Shown: positions 15,175 to 25,080, numbered from the stretch's first letter. The stretch is DNA of 52,893 nucleotides from Bacillota bacterium (GCA_023435645.1 JAEYRK010000020.1:1-52893); one strand, 5' to 3'. Notes: a model not told the origin generated them from the letters alone. Numbers and translations: made by a program.

Positions 15175-16962
15175 TTAATCTTCCGGTGTGATTTCAATTC
15201 CCAGCTCCTTCAGCTGCTTATCCTCTACCACATTCGGAGCCTCGGTCATCAGACAGGAGGCATCCTTAACCTTCGGGAAGGCGATGACATCTCGGATGCT
15301 GTCCTCCTTCGCCATCAGCATTACCAGTCGATCCAGACCGTAGGCCAGACCGGCATGAGGAGGAACACCGTATTTGAAGGCATTCAGCAGGAAGCCGAAG
15401 CGCTCATAGGCCGCTTCCTTCGTGAAGCCCAGTACCTCAAACATCTTCTCCTGAACATCACTCTGGAATATTCTCACAGAGCCTCCACCAACCTCGGTAC
15501 CATTTAGGGTAATATCGTACGCCTTTGCTCTGACCTTAGCCGGATCGGTATCCAAAAGTGCCAGATCCTCATCCATCGGCATCGTGAACGGATGGTGCTT
15601 TGCAACAAAACGTTTGTCCTCCTTAGAATACTCCAATAGCGGGAACTCCGTAATCCACAGGAATTTATACTCATTCTTATTCAGAAGATTTAAATTTCTA
15701 GCCAGCTCAAGTCTTAAATTGCCAAGTACGTCAAACACTACCTCGTCCTCGTCTGCTGCGAACAAAAGCAGATCTCCCGGCTTACCGTCCGTCGCTGCTA
15801 CCAAGCCATTCATCTCTTCCTCCGTCATAAACTTCGCAAAGGAGGATTTATAGGTGCCGTCAGCACCGATTGCCACATAGGCAAGACCCTTCGCGCCAAA
15901 ATCCTTCGCATAGTCCACCAGGGCATCAATTTTCTTTCTGGGCATTTCTCCCTGACCCTCCGCATTGATACCACGGACTGAGCCACCCTTTTCTAAGGCT
16001 CCGGTAAATACAGAGAAGCCACAGCTCCTCACCACCTCGGAAACATTCTTTAATTCCATGCCAAAACGGATATCCGGCTTGTCAGAGCCGAAGCGATCCA
16101 TAGCTTCTTTATAGGTCATTCTCTGTATAGGAAGCGGTATCTCTATTCCGATGCTTTCCTTGAACATTCTCTGAAGCAGGCGCTCATTCACACGAATGAC
16201 ATCATCCACATCTACGAAGGATAGCTCCATATCGATCTGGGTGAACTCCGGTTGTCTGTCTGCACGAAGATCCTCATCACGGAAGCATTTTACAATCTGG
16301 AAATAGCGGTCGTAGCCAGCACACATCAGCAGCTGCTTGAATAGCTGGGGAGACTGGGGTAAGGCATAGAAATTCCCCGGGTGGACACGGCTCGGAACCA
16401 GATAGTCTCTGGCACCCTCTGGCGTACTCTTCGTCAGCATCGGGGTCTCTATCTCTAAGAAGCCTTCCTCAGCCAAAAACTGCCGCGTGATATTTGCAAC
16501 CTTACTACGAAGGATCAGATTCTTCTGGAGATCAGGCCTTCTTAAGTCCAAATAACGGTATTTAAGTCTGAGCTCCTCCTTGGTCTTACTATCCTCTTCA
16601 ATCGGAAACGGCGGGGTATCCGCTTCGGAAAGAATACGAAGCTCCTTGGCTCTGATTTCGATATCACCGGTGGCAAGATTCTCGTTGACGGCTCCGGAAC
16701 GGGCCTCCACCTTGCCCACGACAGCAATCACAAACTCACTCCTGAGCTTCTCTGCCTTGGCAAAGTTCTCGCTGTTACAATCACTCTCTTCAAATATAAT
16801 CTGTAGCAGGCCGGAACGATCCCTGAGATCTACAAAGATAATACCGCCCTTATTCCTGCTCTTTTGTACCCATCCCATCACAGTTATGGTTTCACCGATA
16901 TTTCCTTTGGTAACTTCAGTACATCTGTGGCTTCTTTGCAAGCCCTTCATTGATTCTGCCAT
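15175..16962 (-). CDS. aspS: Aspartyl-tRNA synthetase
   Basis: A 595-residue class II aminoacyl-tRNA synthetase of the bacterial type. It has the N-terminal OB-fold anticodon domain (about 1-115, VMGWVQKSRNKGGIIFVDLRDRSG), the catalytic core with motif 2 FRDEDLRADRQPEFTQID (about 215-232), the bacterial GAD insertion (about 290-420) and motif 3 GLDRLVMLM near residue 540. The start at 16962 (MAESMKGL) fits the family; the frame continues to 16995 but the AAGGAG falls inside that extension. No T-box or other tRNA-sensing leader was recognised in the 260 bases upstream. The terminator at 15128 ends the transcript. Confidence 0.96.
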   Translation of the reverse strand: MAESMKGLQRSHRCTEVTKGNIGETITVMGWVQKSRNKGGIIFVDLRDRSGLLQIIFEESDCNSENFAKAEKLRSEFVIAVVGKVEARSGAVNENLATGDIEIRAKELRILSEADTPPFPIEEDSKTKEELRLKYRYLDLRRPDLQKNLILRSKVANITRQFLAEEGFLEIETPMLTKSTPEGARDYLVPSRVHPGNFYALPQSPQLFKQLLMCAGYDRYFQIVKCFRDEDLRADRQPEFTQIDMELSFVDVDDVIRVNERLLQRMFKESIGIEIPLPIQRMTYKEAMDRFGSDKPDIRFGMELKNVSEVVRSCGFSVFTGALEKGGSVRGINAEGQGEMPRKKIDALVDYAKDFGAKGLAYVAIGADGTYKSSFAKFMTEEEMNGLVAATDGKPGDLLLFAADEDEVVFDVLGNLRLELARNLNLLNKNEYKFLWITEFPLLEYSKEDKRFVAKHHPFTMPMDEDLALLDTDPAKVRAKAYDITLNGTEVGGGSVRIFQSDVQEKMFEVLGFTKEAAYERFGFLLNAFKYGVPPHAGLAYGLDRLVMLMAKEDSIRDVIAFPKVKDASCLMTEAPNVVEDKQLKELGIEITPED

Positions 16963-17086
16963 GGTTACTTCATTCTCCTTTATCCTAAACTTCATCTTTA
17001 TTGTTCACTATAGCGATTACCTATTTATCATTTTCAATGAATTTAATTCTAATCCATTTTGAATTATCTGTCCACATTTTTCTTCT

Positions 17087-17104
17087 GATATAAGGCCATA
17101 TATC
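17087..17104. other. 18-bp imperfect palindrome upstream of aspS
   Basis: GATATA-A-GGCC-A-TATATC: symmetrical except for one A/A mismatch per arm. It is 125 bases upstream of the aspS start and could be an operator; nothing else supports that. The rest of 16963-17226 contains only a weak long hairpin with AAGGCGTG/CACGCCTT arms near 17160-17205. Confidence 0.3.
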
Positions 17105-17226
17105 GCTCTGTGAAGCTCCATATGATGCCGTATCGATTGGCAGGAGCTCTCCGTCAGAGGGAAAGGCGTGCTTCCCTTTGTCATTTGTCACGGGATACAC
17201 GCCTTCTGCTCATTTCTTGGATCCTA

Positions 17227-17529
17227 TTAGAATTTGAAATCGATACACTTTCTGTTTATCGTTGCAGGCCTTACAAAATTCGTACCCACCCGTACATGCT
17301 CCGGATGTACCTGGTATGCCTTCAAAGCTTCTTCATCCCTAAATACACTGTCCAACATGATTTCTGAGTCCGAGGATGCAAGGGGCTCCATTAAAACCTC
17401 TATGGATACAATACCTTCGATCAAGTTCTTCAGGTTTTCCAGCTCCCTTTTGATTTCCAAGCCCTTCTTAAGCTTCTCCTCTACCGAGAGATCCTCTGTA
17501 AAATTCCAAGCGACAATATGTCTTACCAT
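17227..17529 (-). CDS. Dabb (stress-responsive alpha/beta-barrel) protein
   Basis: A 100-residue single-domain protein of the Dabb ferredoxin-like family: MVRHIVAWNF at the start, the ELENLKNLIEGIVSIEVLME turn, DIML-type SEIMLDSVFRDEEALKAYQVHPEHV and a final strand. Family members dimerise into an alpha/beta barrel; some are enzymes, most have no known substrate. AGGAGGT lies close upstream of the ATG. It lies between the sialate esterase and aspS on the same strand, without clear functional connection. Confidence 0.88.
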   Translation of the reverse strand: MVRHIVAWNFTEDLSVEEKLKKGLEIKRELENLKNLIEGIVSIEVLMEPLASSDSEIMLDSVFRDEEALKAYQVHPEHVRVGTNFVRPATINRKCIDFKF

Positions 17530-17564
17530 AGGTTAACCTCCTAATTCTGGCTTTGTGATATGTT

Positions 17565-17660
17565 TCTAGCTATGCGCTATGCCATGTCTTTATTATGTAA
17601 CTTACTGTGTTGTTACTATGTTCTTTGCTATGTTTTTTGCTATGTTCTCTAAGTATAGCA
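17565..17660. repeat. Short degenerate tandem tract with CTATGTTCTT-like units
   Basis: Between about 17565 and 17660 the sequence repeats CTATG-T-T/C-T-TT units (TGCTATGTTCTT, TGCTATGTTTTT, TACTATGTTCTT) with a period near 12-15 bases. It lies between the sialate esterase and the Dabb gene. Confidence 0.55.
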
Positions 17661-17705
17661 TAAATAATCCGAATTACAACCAGGTTTTTCAGACAGTTCC
17701 TTCGA

Positions 17706-19595
17706 TCAGCGGCTGGTAGTAAAGGGGGATGCAGGCAATCCTTCTTTATTATACAGATTAGCAGACTCCGGATTATCCAGCCAGGCATATCTTGCATGGG
17801 CAGGAGCCGTCACGCTACTGCAGGTTACGAGCAGCGTATCCTGATCAATCACTGCCTCTGCCGGGTAAAATACTCCGTCCTCACCGCAGACCTCGAGGGT
17901 ATCTATTTTGTCTCCCCGATGGCATAGGCCGCTTCCGGTATGCTTAAAGTAAAGTCTGAGGGCTGATCCCTCCCTCTCCATGGTATCATAGATCGGTCCG
18001 CTGCAAACAATGTCCTCTCCGAAGACCATATGAAATGCCCATAGGGCAAGCCGTTCCCCGACGGATTTTTTATCCCAGGGATGGAGGTCGTTATACATTC
18101 CCTTATCTATCGTAACCACCATACCCGTACCCGGGATGTTCATTGCTCTTCTCTGTTCCTCCCTTAGATATGCCCAGCTACTGATCTCCGGTTCCTTCCT
18201 CCAGGGACAATAGTTCGCCAGTTGTACATACAGGAACGGGAAGTCACCAATTCCCCAGGCCTGCCGCCAATCCATGATGACTGCCTCCATTAATTCCTTA
18301 TAATCATAGGGATAGGTATCATTTGACTCCCCCTGATACCACAATACCCCTTTGATCGCATATTTTCTTAAGGGATGAATCATTCCGTTAAATAGACCCG
18401 TGGGCTTATACTGGAAGAAGGTTGTCGGCTGCTGCCTCTCGGTTACGGCACCGATCCTATAGCTCCATAGGCCGGAGATGGAGAGCTCCTGCCCATTCGC
18501 TCTTAGGACGTAGGGCATATCCGTGACAAAGGCCCCCGTATTCCTGGTAAGCAGCAAACGGACGGTTATGGTATTCCTTCCTTCCCTAAGCAAGCCCTCA
18601 GGAATCTCGTATCTACGGGGCGGATATAGATATCCGGTGCCTCCGATTCGTACACCGTTGAGGTAGGTTTCATCCGCATCGATGATCGTCCCCAGCACCA
18701 GAGTACCTGGTCCAGTTAGCATCGATGCAGGAACATCAATTTCCTTTCTGAACCAAATTGCTCCTCCCTTCAGGTTCCCCAGCTCTGTTCCTTCGAAGCT
18801 TAGTGGTATTCTTATCTCCTTCCAATCAGAGATATCACAATCCTCTCTGTACCAGGGTCCCGAAGGATCCTTGAGTCCTGTATCCTTCTCATCCAGCTCT
18901 TTGTACCATAGGCTGTTCTGCAGCTCTTCCTGCTTCATTGTTTCCTGGATATAGGAATCATCCTTACATAAGGTAAGCAGCTCATCAAACCTTCCAAATC
19001 TCATTAAGGTCTTCTCGCTGATCCAAGCTTCCGCCGGGGTTCCACCAATTGCTGTGAACAACAAACCGATCGGAATCTTATACTTGTCATAAACCTTCTT
19101 CGCAAAGAAATACCCAATGGCACTAAAATCATAAACAGAGGTAGGATTAACCGATATCCAGCTTCCCCCGGTCAGTTCCTCCTTAGGACCATGAAAATCA
19201 TAAACCATCGGTACGAGGAAGGAACGAATTTCAGGGCAGGAAGCCTCCTTTACCTCATCCGCGAACAAATCCAGGGTTCTTCGTATCGGGATCTGCATAT
19301 TGGACTGTCCACCCAGTACCCACACATCTCCAACCATAATATCATGCAAGGTAAGCTTGGAGCTCCTGCACTCAAGCTCCATTTCAAAGGGACCTCCCGG
19401 CTCAAGAGGATTTAATATGATTTCCCAGGCTCCTGACTCTGTGGTCATGGTCCGATATTGCTCACCCAAGAAGGTAAGCCGAAGCTCCTCCTTCGCAGGG
19501 GCCTTTCCCCAGATTCGAACCTTAGCATCTCTCTGTAGAACCATTCCATCGCTGATTAGGGTCGGTAGCTCTAACCTATTCTGATGTTTTTCCAT
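17706..19595 (-). CDS. Sialate O-acetylesterase-like SGNH hydrolase
   Basis: A 629-residue carbohydrate esterase of the sialate 9-O-acetylesterase family. The N-terminal beta domain opens with LPTLISDGMVLQRD and IWGKAPAKEELRLTFLG; the SGNH hydrolase domain has GGQSNM (Ser98), TAIGGTPAEAWIS, WYQGESND and DLHPWDK, the catalytic Asp/His block near residue 520. A jelly-roll-like insert (about 230-370) interrupts the hydrolase domain, as in the family. No signal peptide is seen, so it should act in the cytoplasm on imported acetylated sugars, which may be hemicellulose xylosides or sialic acid. The start at 19595 has GGAG 6 bases upstream; 19607 is an alternative. No sialic-acid genes are adjacent. 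Confidence 0.88.
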   Translation of the reverse strand: MEKHQNRLELPTLISDGMVLQRDAKVRIWGKAPAKEELRLTFLGEQYRTMTTESGAWEIILNPLEPGGPFEMELECRSSKLTLHDIMVGDVWVLGGQSNMQIPIRRTLDLFADEVKEASCPEIRSFLVPMVYDFHGPKEELTGGSWISVNPTSVYDFSAIGYFFAKKVYDKYKIPIGLLFTAIGGTPAEAWISEKTLMRFGRFDELLTLCKDDSYIQETMKQEELQNSLWYKELDEKDTGLKDPSGPWYREDCDISDWKEIRIPLSFEGTELGNLKGGAIWFRKEIDVPASMLTGPGTLVLGTIIDADETYLNGVRIGGTGYLYPPRRYEIPEGLLREGRNTITVRLLLTRNTGAFVTDMPYVLRANGQELSISGLWSYRIGAVTERQQPTTFFQYKPTGLFNGMIHPLRKYAIKGVLWYQGESNDTYPYDYKELMEAVIMDWRQAWGIGDFPFLYVQLANYCPWRKEPEISSWAYLREEQRRAMNIPGTGMVVTIDKGMYNDLHPWDKKSVGERLALWAFHMVFGEDIVCSGPIYDTMEREGSALRLYFKHTGSGLCHRGDKIDTLEVCGEDGVFYPAEAVIDQDTLLVTCSSVTAPAHARYAWLDNPESANLYNKEGLPASPFTTSR

Positions 19596-19702
19596 ATTCG
19601 TCTCCATGTCTTATTTTCCTATTGAAACACAATATCCGAATGACAAGGGGGTAGATTATACTCCCATATACCGGGTGACATTTTCACCTCTATGGTTATT
19701 GC

Positions 19703-22700
19703 CTAAGTCTGCTCCTCTTTGATCAGAAATAAAGAGCTAATGGATGCCTTAAACTGCTCCAACGCAAGAAGTATCTCCTCTTCACTTTCGTAAGGTAGGC
19801 TTTGCAGCTTATCGTTTGCTGTCCTTAGCTCCTCAGAGGCTATATGCTTTGATAGCTCGTCAATTTCCTGAAGAATATAGTGTAGAATCTCCTGATTTTG
19901 ATAACGGACAGCTGATTCCACTATATTAATATCCATTTCCAGTTCCCTAAGCTTAGGCGTGATATCGTCAACCATAGGAGCTCTGTTGAGCTGCCTTTGG
20001 TCCATAGACTCGGATGCTTTTACAGGGATTGGCTGACGAAGGGCTACTGCCATTTCCTGATCTATGGTAATTCTATCAATCACATGTAGCAATTCTTCCA
20101 TCTGAATCGGCTTAGATACATATCCATCCATGCCCATCTCCTTGAATTTCTCCCGTTCCTCGGCCAAAGCATAGGCTGTTATTGCAATGACAGGGGTATG
20201 CTTATCCTCGGGCTCCAGCTGCCTGATTCTTCTACTGGTTTCCACTCCATCCATATCCGGCATCTGAATATCCATCAGAATGACATCATACATTCCGTAT
20301 TGATAGATGTCCAGGGCTTCCGCACCATTTGTTACCGCAACCACATTATGCTTGTTCAGCTTCAGCATATCCGCTATCACCTGAAGATTGACCGGATCAT
20401 CCTCGACTAGCAGGATATTTCTTGCTACATATTCTTTCGGAGCCTTCGTGCTTACATTCTTTATCATCGTTCCTATCTCAAAATCCAGTATAAAATAAAA
20501 GCTGCTTCCCTTACCCGGACAGCTGTCAACAGCGATGCTGCCATCCATCAGCTCCACCAGCTTCTTGGATATGGCCAGTCCTAGTCCGGTTCCACCGAAA
20601 CGCTTAGTATAGGAGGAGCCATCCAGCTGGCTGAAGCTCTTGAACAGAAGATTCCTATTTTCTTCAGATATACCGATCCCTGTATCGGAGATCATAAACC
20701 TGATCTTAACCCTGCGATCTTTGATCCCCAGCAAATCAACAGAAAGCCGAATAGATCCTCTGTCCGTAAATTTATAAGCATTGCTCAGCAAATTATTCAA
20801 TACCTGTTTCAGCTTATTCTGATCTCCGATGAGATACTCCGGTAAGTCCTCCGACAGCTCTGTATAGAAATCCAGACCCTTCTTCAGGATCAGGGAGCTA
20901 TGTACCGTCTCCAGCTCCCGAATCACATCGCCAATGCTGAAGTTCTTCATGGATAACGATACTTTCTCTGCCTCCAGCTTCTCAAAGTCAAGAATATCAT
21001 TAATGATATGAATCAAGGAGTTCGCACAGTGCTTTGCCGTTATTAGCTTGTCCCTCTGATCTCCGGTCAATGCGGTTAGCAGTGTAAGATCAATCATTCC
21101 AACGATCCCATTGATCGGGGTTCGTATCTCATGGCTCATATTCGCTAGAAACTCGCTCTTCGCCTTGTTTGCTGCTTCTGCAGCCTCCTTCGCTTCAATT
21201 AAATACAGCTCAGACTGCTTTTGTTCTGTGATATCGGTCACGATCGTCACTATGGTATCCGGTTCTGGGCTATAGATTATCATGGAGAGCCACAGATCAA
21301 AGGTTGCCTCATAGAAATGATTCAGGTGGAGACTCTTTCCTGAAACGATTGAATCCCGTTTCTGATAGATACTGTCCATCAGAATCTGATAGCTCTTGGG
21401 AAAGACCTCAGAAAATTTCCGGTTAACCATGGATCCCCTTTTCATTCCGAAGATATTCTCAAAAAATTCATTCACCTCGATCACAGCCAGATCCTCTCGG
21501 TCCTTATCCTTGTCATAGATCTCTTGATAATAAGCATATCCACTATGTAGATTCATAAATAAGGAGCGGAATTTCTGATTGCTGCGAAATATCTGCTCCT
21601 CTGCCATTTTTCTATCTGTAATATCCCGGATAAGGCTAATCAAAACTCTCCTGTCCCCGATGTCCATTCCGCGGGAGCTTATCTCTACATTAAATCTGCT
21701 GCCATCCTTACGGATATGCTCTGTCTCATATAGGAACTCATGATTATCTGCTTGCTGCTTCCTCTGTCTGGCATAATTCCATTCTCCCTTTAAGTCATGG
21801 ATGTTCATGGATAACAGCTCCTCATTGCTATATCCATAGGCCATTTCAGCCGCCTTATTCGCCTCTATGATATTTCCCTCCAGATCAGTAAACAGGATAA
21901 TTTCTCTGGTATTCTTTGAGAAGAGCTCATATCTTCTTATATTGTCTACGATGTCAATTCGATCCGTGATATCCTTACAGATACCAATTGCCCCCATGAA
22001 CTCCCCATCAGAATCCCACACCGGGTTCCCGATAATGTGGATCCACCGGTAGACACCATCATACCTGCGGAAACGAAGGATAAAATCGGGGGGTATGTGC
22101 TTACGAAATGAATGCTCAATTTCTTCCTCCAGCTTCGCTTTATCCTCCTGATGCACCAGTTCCCTCCACTGATCGCTCATTATTTCTTCGGGACTCAAGT
22201 CTGTAAATTCCAGCAGTTCCAAATTCACATAGGTGATATTCAGCTCCATATCCAGAATCCAGATCATTACGGGTACAAGATCCATGAGCCTCAGGTTCTC
22301 GGAACCAATCAGGAATACCTTCTTCAAATCAGAGACATAGCCTGAGGTTGCAGGCTTCATAACAGGGGCTTTTGATGACTTGCTTGGTTTACAAAGCTGA
22401 ATATTTACTCCGGTAGCGCTTCCCTTCTGATCAATGGAGGGTGACAATTTTATGTCATATTGCTCTGCCTCCGTCCGGTGCTCTGCCACCCCTATATTCT
22501 GCACAGGGATACTAATCGAAACCTTTTTCTTTATGACATGTCTCAGCATTCTCTTCAAGGTAACCGATGCTTCCGGTCCAAAACCAGCAAATATTCGATC
22601 AATCGGCTGCCCTAGCAGATGGCTGGTTTCAGCCTGCCCTTTCGCTGCTCCATGGATAGATTGAACTCTCCCTTTTTTATCCGTACGTAGGAAGGTATCA

Positions 22701-22759
22701 CCGACAAGCAAAAAGAGGTATGGTGTAAGCTCTTCACCGTTTGACATAAATTTTTTCAT
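19703..22759 (-). CDS. Cytoplasmic multi-PAS hybrid histidine kinase
   Basis: A 1018-residue sensor without membrane helices. After an N-terminal PAS-like region (about 10-135) come three PAS/PAC units (about 155-275, 285-395, 400-520; two end in GAIGICKDITDR / LIRDITDRK), a short coiled coil, the dimerisation domain with SHEIRTPINGIVGM (His about 547), the ATPase domain (DQNKLKQVLNNLLSNAYKFT, DTGIGIS, GTGLGLAIS), a receiver domain with VEDD and MDIQMPDMDG (about 790-905), and a C-terminal helical region that resembles a phosphotransfer domain but lacks a clear HxxKG histidine. The ATG at 22759 has AAGGTGG 5 bases upstream. It follows cheR and cheB on the same strand, so it probably forms one signalling set with them. 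Confidence 0.92.
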   Translation of the reverse strand: MKKFMSNGEELTPYLFLLVGDTFLRTDKKGRVQSIHGAAKGQAETSHLLGQPIDRIFAGFGPEASVTLKRMLRHVIKKKVSISIPVQNIGVAEHRTEAEQYDIKLSPSIDQKGSATGVNIQLCKPSKSSKAPVMKPATSGYVSDLKKVFLIGSENLRLMDLVPVMIWILDMELNITYVNLELLEFTDLSPEEIMSDQWRELVHQEDKAKLEEEIEHSFRKHIPPDFILRFRRYDGVYRWIHIIGNPVWDSDGEFMGAIGICKDITDRIDIVDNIRRYELFSKNTREIILFTDLEGNIIEANKAAEMAYGYSNEELLSMNIHDLKGEWNYARQRKQQADNHEFLYETEHIRKDGSRFNVEISSRGMDIGDRRVLISLIRDITDRKMAEEQIFRSNQKFRSLFMNLHSGYAYYQEIYDKDKDREDLAVIEVNEFFENIFGMKRGSMVNRKFSEVFPKSYQILMDSIYQKRDSIVSGKSLHLNHFYEATFDLWLSMIIYSPEPDTIVTIVTDITEQKQSELYLIEAKEAAEAANKAKSEFLANMSHEIRTPINGIVGMIDLTLLTALTGDQRDKLITAKHCANSLIHIINDILDFEKLEAEKVSLSMKNFSIGDVIRELETVHSSLILKKGLDFYTELSEDLPEYLIGDQNKLKQVLNNLLSNAYKFTDRGSIRLSVDLLGIKDRRVKIRFMISDTGIGISEENRNLLFKSFSQLDGSSYTKRFGGTGLGLAISKKLVELMDGSIAVDSCPGKGSSFYFILDFEIGTMIKNVSTKAPKEYVARNILLVEDDPVNLQVIADMLKLNKHNVVAVTNGAEALDIYQYGMYDVILMDIQMPDMDGVETSRRIRQLEPEDKHTPVIAITAYALAEEREKFKEMGMDGYVSKPIQMEELLHVIDRITIDQEMAVALRQPIPVKASESMDQRQLNRAPMVDDITPKLRELEMDINIVESAVRYQNQEILHYILQEIDELSKHIASEELRTANDKLQSLPYESEEEILLALEQFKASISSLFLIKEEQT

Positions 22760-22912
22760 AGGAACCACCTTTGCAGAAAATAACAACCAAGGTAATTATA
22801 TAATATATGTAAATTTTGTCAATCTATAGAATATCCTCGCTGGAGTCAAGTATGAGTACATTGATCAAGCCTCGACATTTGATGATGCATAAAAACATAG
22901 CTGGAGGTGATT

Positions 22913-23953
22913 CTACTGTGGAGAGGTGTGCTTACTTAGTAGGGAGCACAGCGCAGGAGCAATCTGATTCAGGGGCAGCTGCTGATCCACTGCGCCAAGG
23001 TGAAAGGATACCTTGGGCATACCATATACAACTGAGGTTTCCTCGTCCTGTCCCAGAGTGCGGGCGTTTCTTCTTTTCATGGCTAGGAGGCCCTTCGCTC
23101 CATCATAGCCCATTCCGGTTAATATAATTCCGATGGCATTTTCTCCGGCGACTCTGGCCACCGATTCGAATAATACATCTACCGACGGACAGTGACCATT
23201 CACCTTCTCCCCGTGATAGCATTCCACCTTGTAGCCCTCCCCAGTCTTAAGCAGCCTCATATGCTGGTCCCCTGGTGCAATCAGAACCCGGCCTGACTTT
23301 ACCATATCTCCCGATGATGCTTCCTTAACCTCCAGTGGGAGGGCGGAATTCATTCGTTCGGCAAACATTCTGGAAAAATCCCGGGGGATATGCTGCACTA
23401 TGACAATGCCGGGAATATTGACGGGCAAACCCTTTAACACTTGATAGATCGCTTCCGTACCGCCGGTGGACGCTCCAATAGCAATCAGCTGCTTCATTGT
23501 TTGAGTATCCACGGTACCCTCAGCTCGCCTAAGCTCCTCAGGTAATCTCAGTCTGACCTTAGCGGCAGAGGCCACCTTAACCTTTGTAATCATATCAATT
23601 AAGAAGTTCTCCACGCTGTGAACTGATTTTAGATCCGGCTTTATAACAAAATCCACTGCCCCTGCATGCATTGCATCAAATACGATGCCATTGACAGCAC
23701 TGACCATAATGACCGGTAGCGGATATTGGGGCAGGAGCTTGCGTATGAATTCAAGCCCATTCATCTTAGGCATCTCCACATCACAGGTCATGACATCGGG
23801 ATGAAATTGTAGGATTTTATCCCTGGCTTCATAGGGGTCTCCGGCCGTGGCAATCACCTCAATGGAAGGATCCGATGCGAGGCCCCTGGACAACACCTCC
23901 CGAAACAGAATACTGTCATCTACAACTAATACCCTAATTTTCTTAATCTCCAA
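22913..23953 (-). CDS. cheB: Chemotaxis-type protein-glutamate methylesterase
   Basis: A 346-residue CheB: receiver domain (residues 5-125, VVDDS, phospho-acceptor Asp58 in MTCDVEMPKMNG, KP at about 105) joined to the methylesterase/deamidase domain (about 150-340) with GASTGG (Ser162), VQHIP (His188) and LTGMGYDGAKG (catalytic Asp). It removes methyl esters from glutamates of sensory proteins when phosphorylated. The frame begins with TTG at 23953, preceded by GAGGTGA. No CheA, CheW or receptor gene is nearby; the neighbours are cheR upstream and the hybrid PAS kinase downstream, so this is probably an adaptation module outside the main flagellar operon. Confidence 0.94.
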   Translation of the reverse strand: MEIKKIRVLVVDDSILFREVLSRGLASDPSIEVIATAGDPYEARDKILQFHPDVMTCDVEMPKMNGLEFIRKLLPQYPLPVIMVSAVNGIVFDAMHAGAVDFVIKPDLKSVHSVENFLIDMITKVKVASAAKVRLRLPEELRRAEGTVDTQTMKQLIAIGASTGGTEAIYQVLKGLPVNIPGIVIVQHIPRDFSRMFAERMNSALPLEVKEASSGDMVKSGRVLIAPGDQHMRLLKTGEGYKVECYHGEKVNGHCPSVDVLFESVARVAGENAIGIILTGMGYDGAKGLLAMKRRNARTLGQDEETSVVYGMPKVSFHLGAVDQQLPLNQIAPALCSLLSKHTSPQ

Positions 23954-24114
23954 ACCATCACCTCATTCTTAACCGCCGATGTGTTACTCACTATTCATGT
24001 TAGAAACACATCTTCTCTTTTGTAATACCGATTGCCTGTCCTTCCTATGCTGATTTGACTTTGCACGGTACTGTATGCCGTGTAAGATTCTGAGATCACT
24101 CCCAATAGGTAGGT

Positions 24115-24930
24115 CTATCGCTTTCTATATATTGCCGGCATCACATAGCTTAATTTCGTATCCTCTCTGCTGATAGACTCCGAATGGCCGATGAAAAGAA
24201 AGCCTCCAGGTTCCAAATGGTCGTAAAACTTACCGACAAGCTCCTTCTTTGTCATATGATCAAAATAAATCATCACATTCCTGCAAAAAATCACATGGAA
24301 TTTACGCTTAAAAGGAAAAACCGCTTCCATCAGGTTAAATCTTCGAAAGATTACCTCATTCCTTATCTTATCTATGATTACCGAATTGTCGCTGTCTTGC
24401 TGCTTAAAATACGCAAGTCTTAAATTGATCGGAAGCGTGCTGATTTCCTCATTTTGGTAGATTCCCTTGGCTGCCTCCTCCAACACCTTACTAGATATAT
24501 CTGTAGCCAGGACCTTGGAATCCCATTTACTCTTTTCCTTACCAAAATATTCATCCATAAGCATCGCCAGAGTATAGGGCTCTTCCCCTGAGGAGCAGCC
24601 AGCACTCCATATCCTGAGATCCCTGTCCTTCACTGTTTCGGCAAGATAGGGCAGTACCTGATCCCTAAAATAATAGAAATGGTCCACTTCCCTCATGAAG
24701 AAGGTGTGGTTTGTAGAGATCTTATTGACGAGTGTAGAAAGAGCCTCCCCGGTTTTGTCTGAAATCACATACTCATAATATTCAGCAAAATCCCGAAAGC
24801 CCTTCATCAGCAGTACATTCTGTAATCTGCCAGTAAGCAGGGTCTTCTTCTCCTGCTTCAGGTGAATCCCATAATTCTCTTTAATGAACCCGGCCAGCTG
24901 TTCAAATTCCTTGTCCGTTATTGTAATCAT
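24115..24930 (-). CDS. cheR: Chemotaxis-type protein-glutamate methyltransferase
   Basis: A 271-residue CheR: all-alpha N-terminal domain (residues 1-75, GIHLKQEKKTLLTGRLQ), TNHTFFMRE linker, and SAM-binding domain with the motif WSAGCSSGEEPYTLAM (about 108-123) and FCRNVMIYFD. It methylates glutamate side chains of chemoreceptors using S-adenosylmethionine. No C-terminal receptor-binding pentapeptide tether or TPR is needed here and none is seen. It lies 161 bases upstream of cheB on the same strand, just after the hisS terminator. Confidence 0.94.
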   Translation of the reverse strand: MITITDKEFEQLAGFIKENYGIHLKQEKKTLLTGRLQNVLLMKGFRDFAEYYEYVISDKTGEALSTLVNKISTNHTFFMREVDHFYYFRDQVLPYLAETVKDRDLRIWSAGCSSGEEPYTLAMLMDEYFGKEKSKWDSKVLATDISSKVLEEAAKGIYQNEEISTLPINLRLAYFKQQDSDNSVIIDKIRNEVIFRRFNLMEAVFPFKRKFHVIFCRNVMIYFDHMTKKELVGKFYDHLEPGGFLFIGHSESISREDTKLSYVMPAIYRKR

Positions 24931-24980
24931 ACCATTCCCGCCTTTGGATATATTCTATGCTTTTCCGGATGAGGCTTTTT

Positions 24981-25025
24981 TTAAGAAAAAACCGGGAGTG
25001 CTTCAAGCTCATCCCGGTTTTTTCT
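24981..25025 (-). terminator. Strong terminator after hisS
   Basis: AACCGGGA (24990-24997) pairs with TCCCGGTT (25012-25019), flanked by A-rich sequence on the left and T-rich sequence on the right, so it works in both directions. It ends the recJ-to-hisS block and insulates cheR. Confidence 0.88.
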
Positions 25026-25080
25026 TTGTTTCCTATGGTCAGCTCCCCGCTATATTACTGGAATATATACTTTGGACCTG

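Noticed and set aside
17160..17205. Terminator for the Dabb gene with AAGGCGTG/CACGCCTT arms
   Set aside because: The loop is long, the T-tract is missing, and the inner pairing is poor; listed only as a weak hairpin.
16963..17226. T-box leader for aspS
   Set aside because: No conserved T-box sequence or terminator/antiterminator pair was found; same for hisS, which sits 58 bases behind hemZ.
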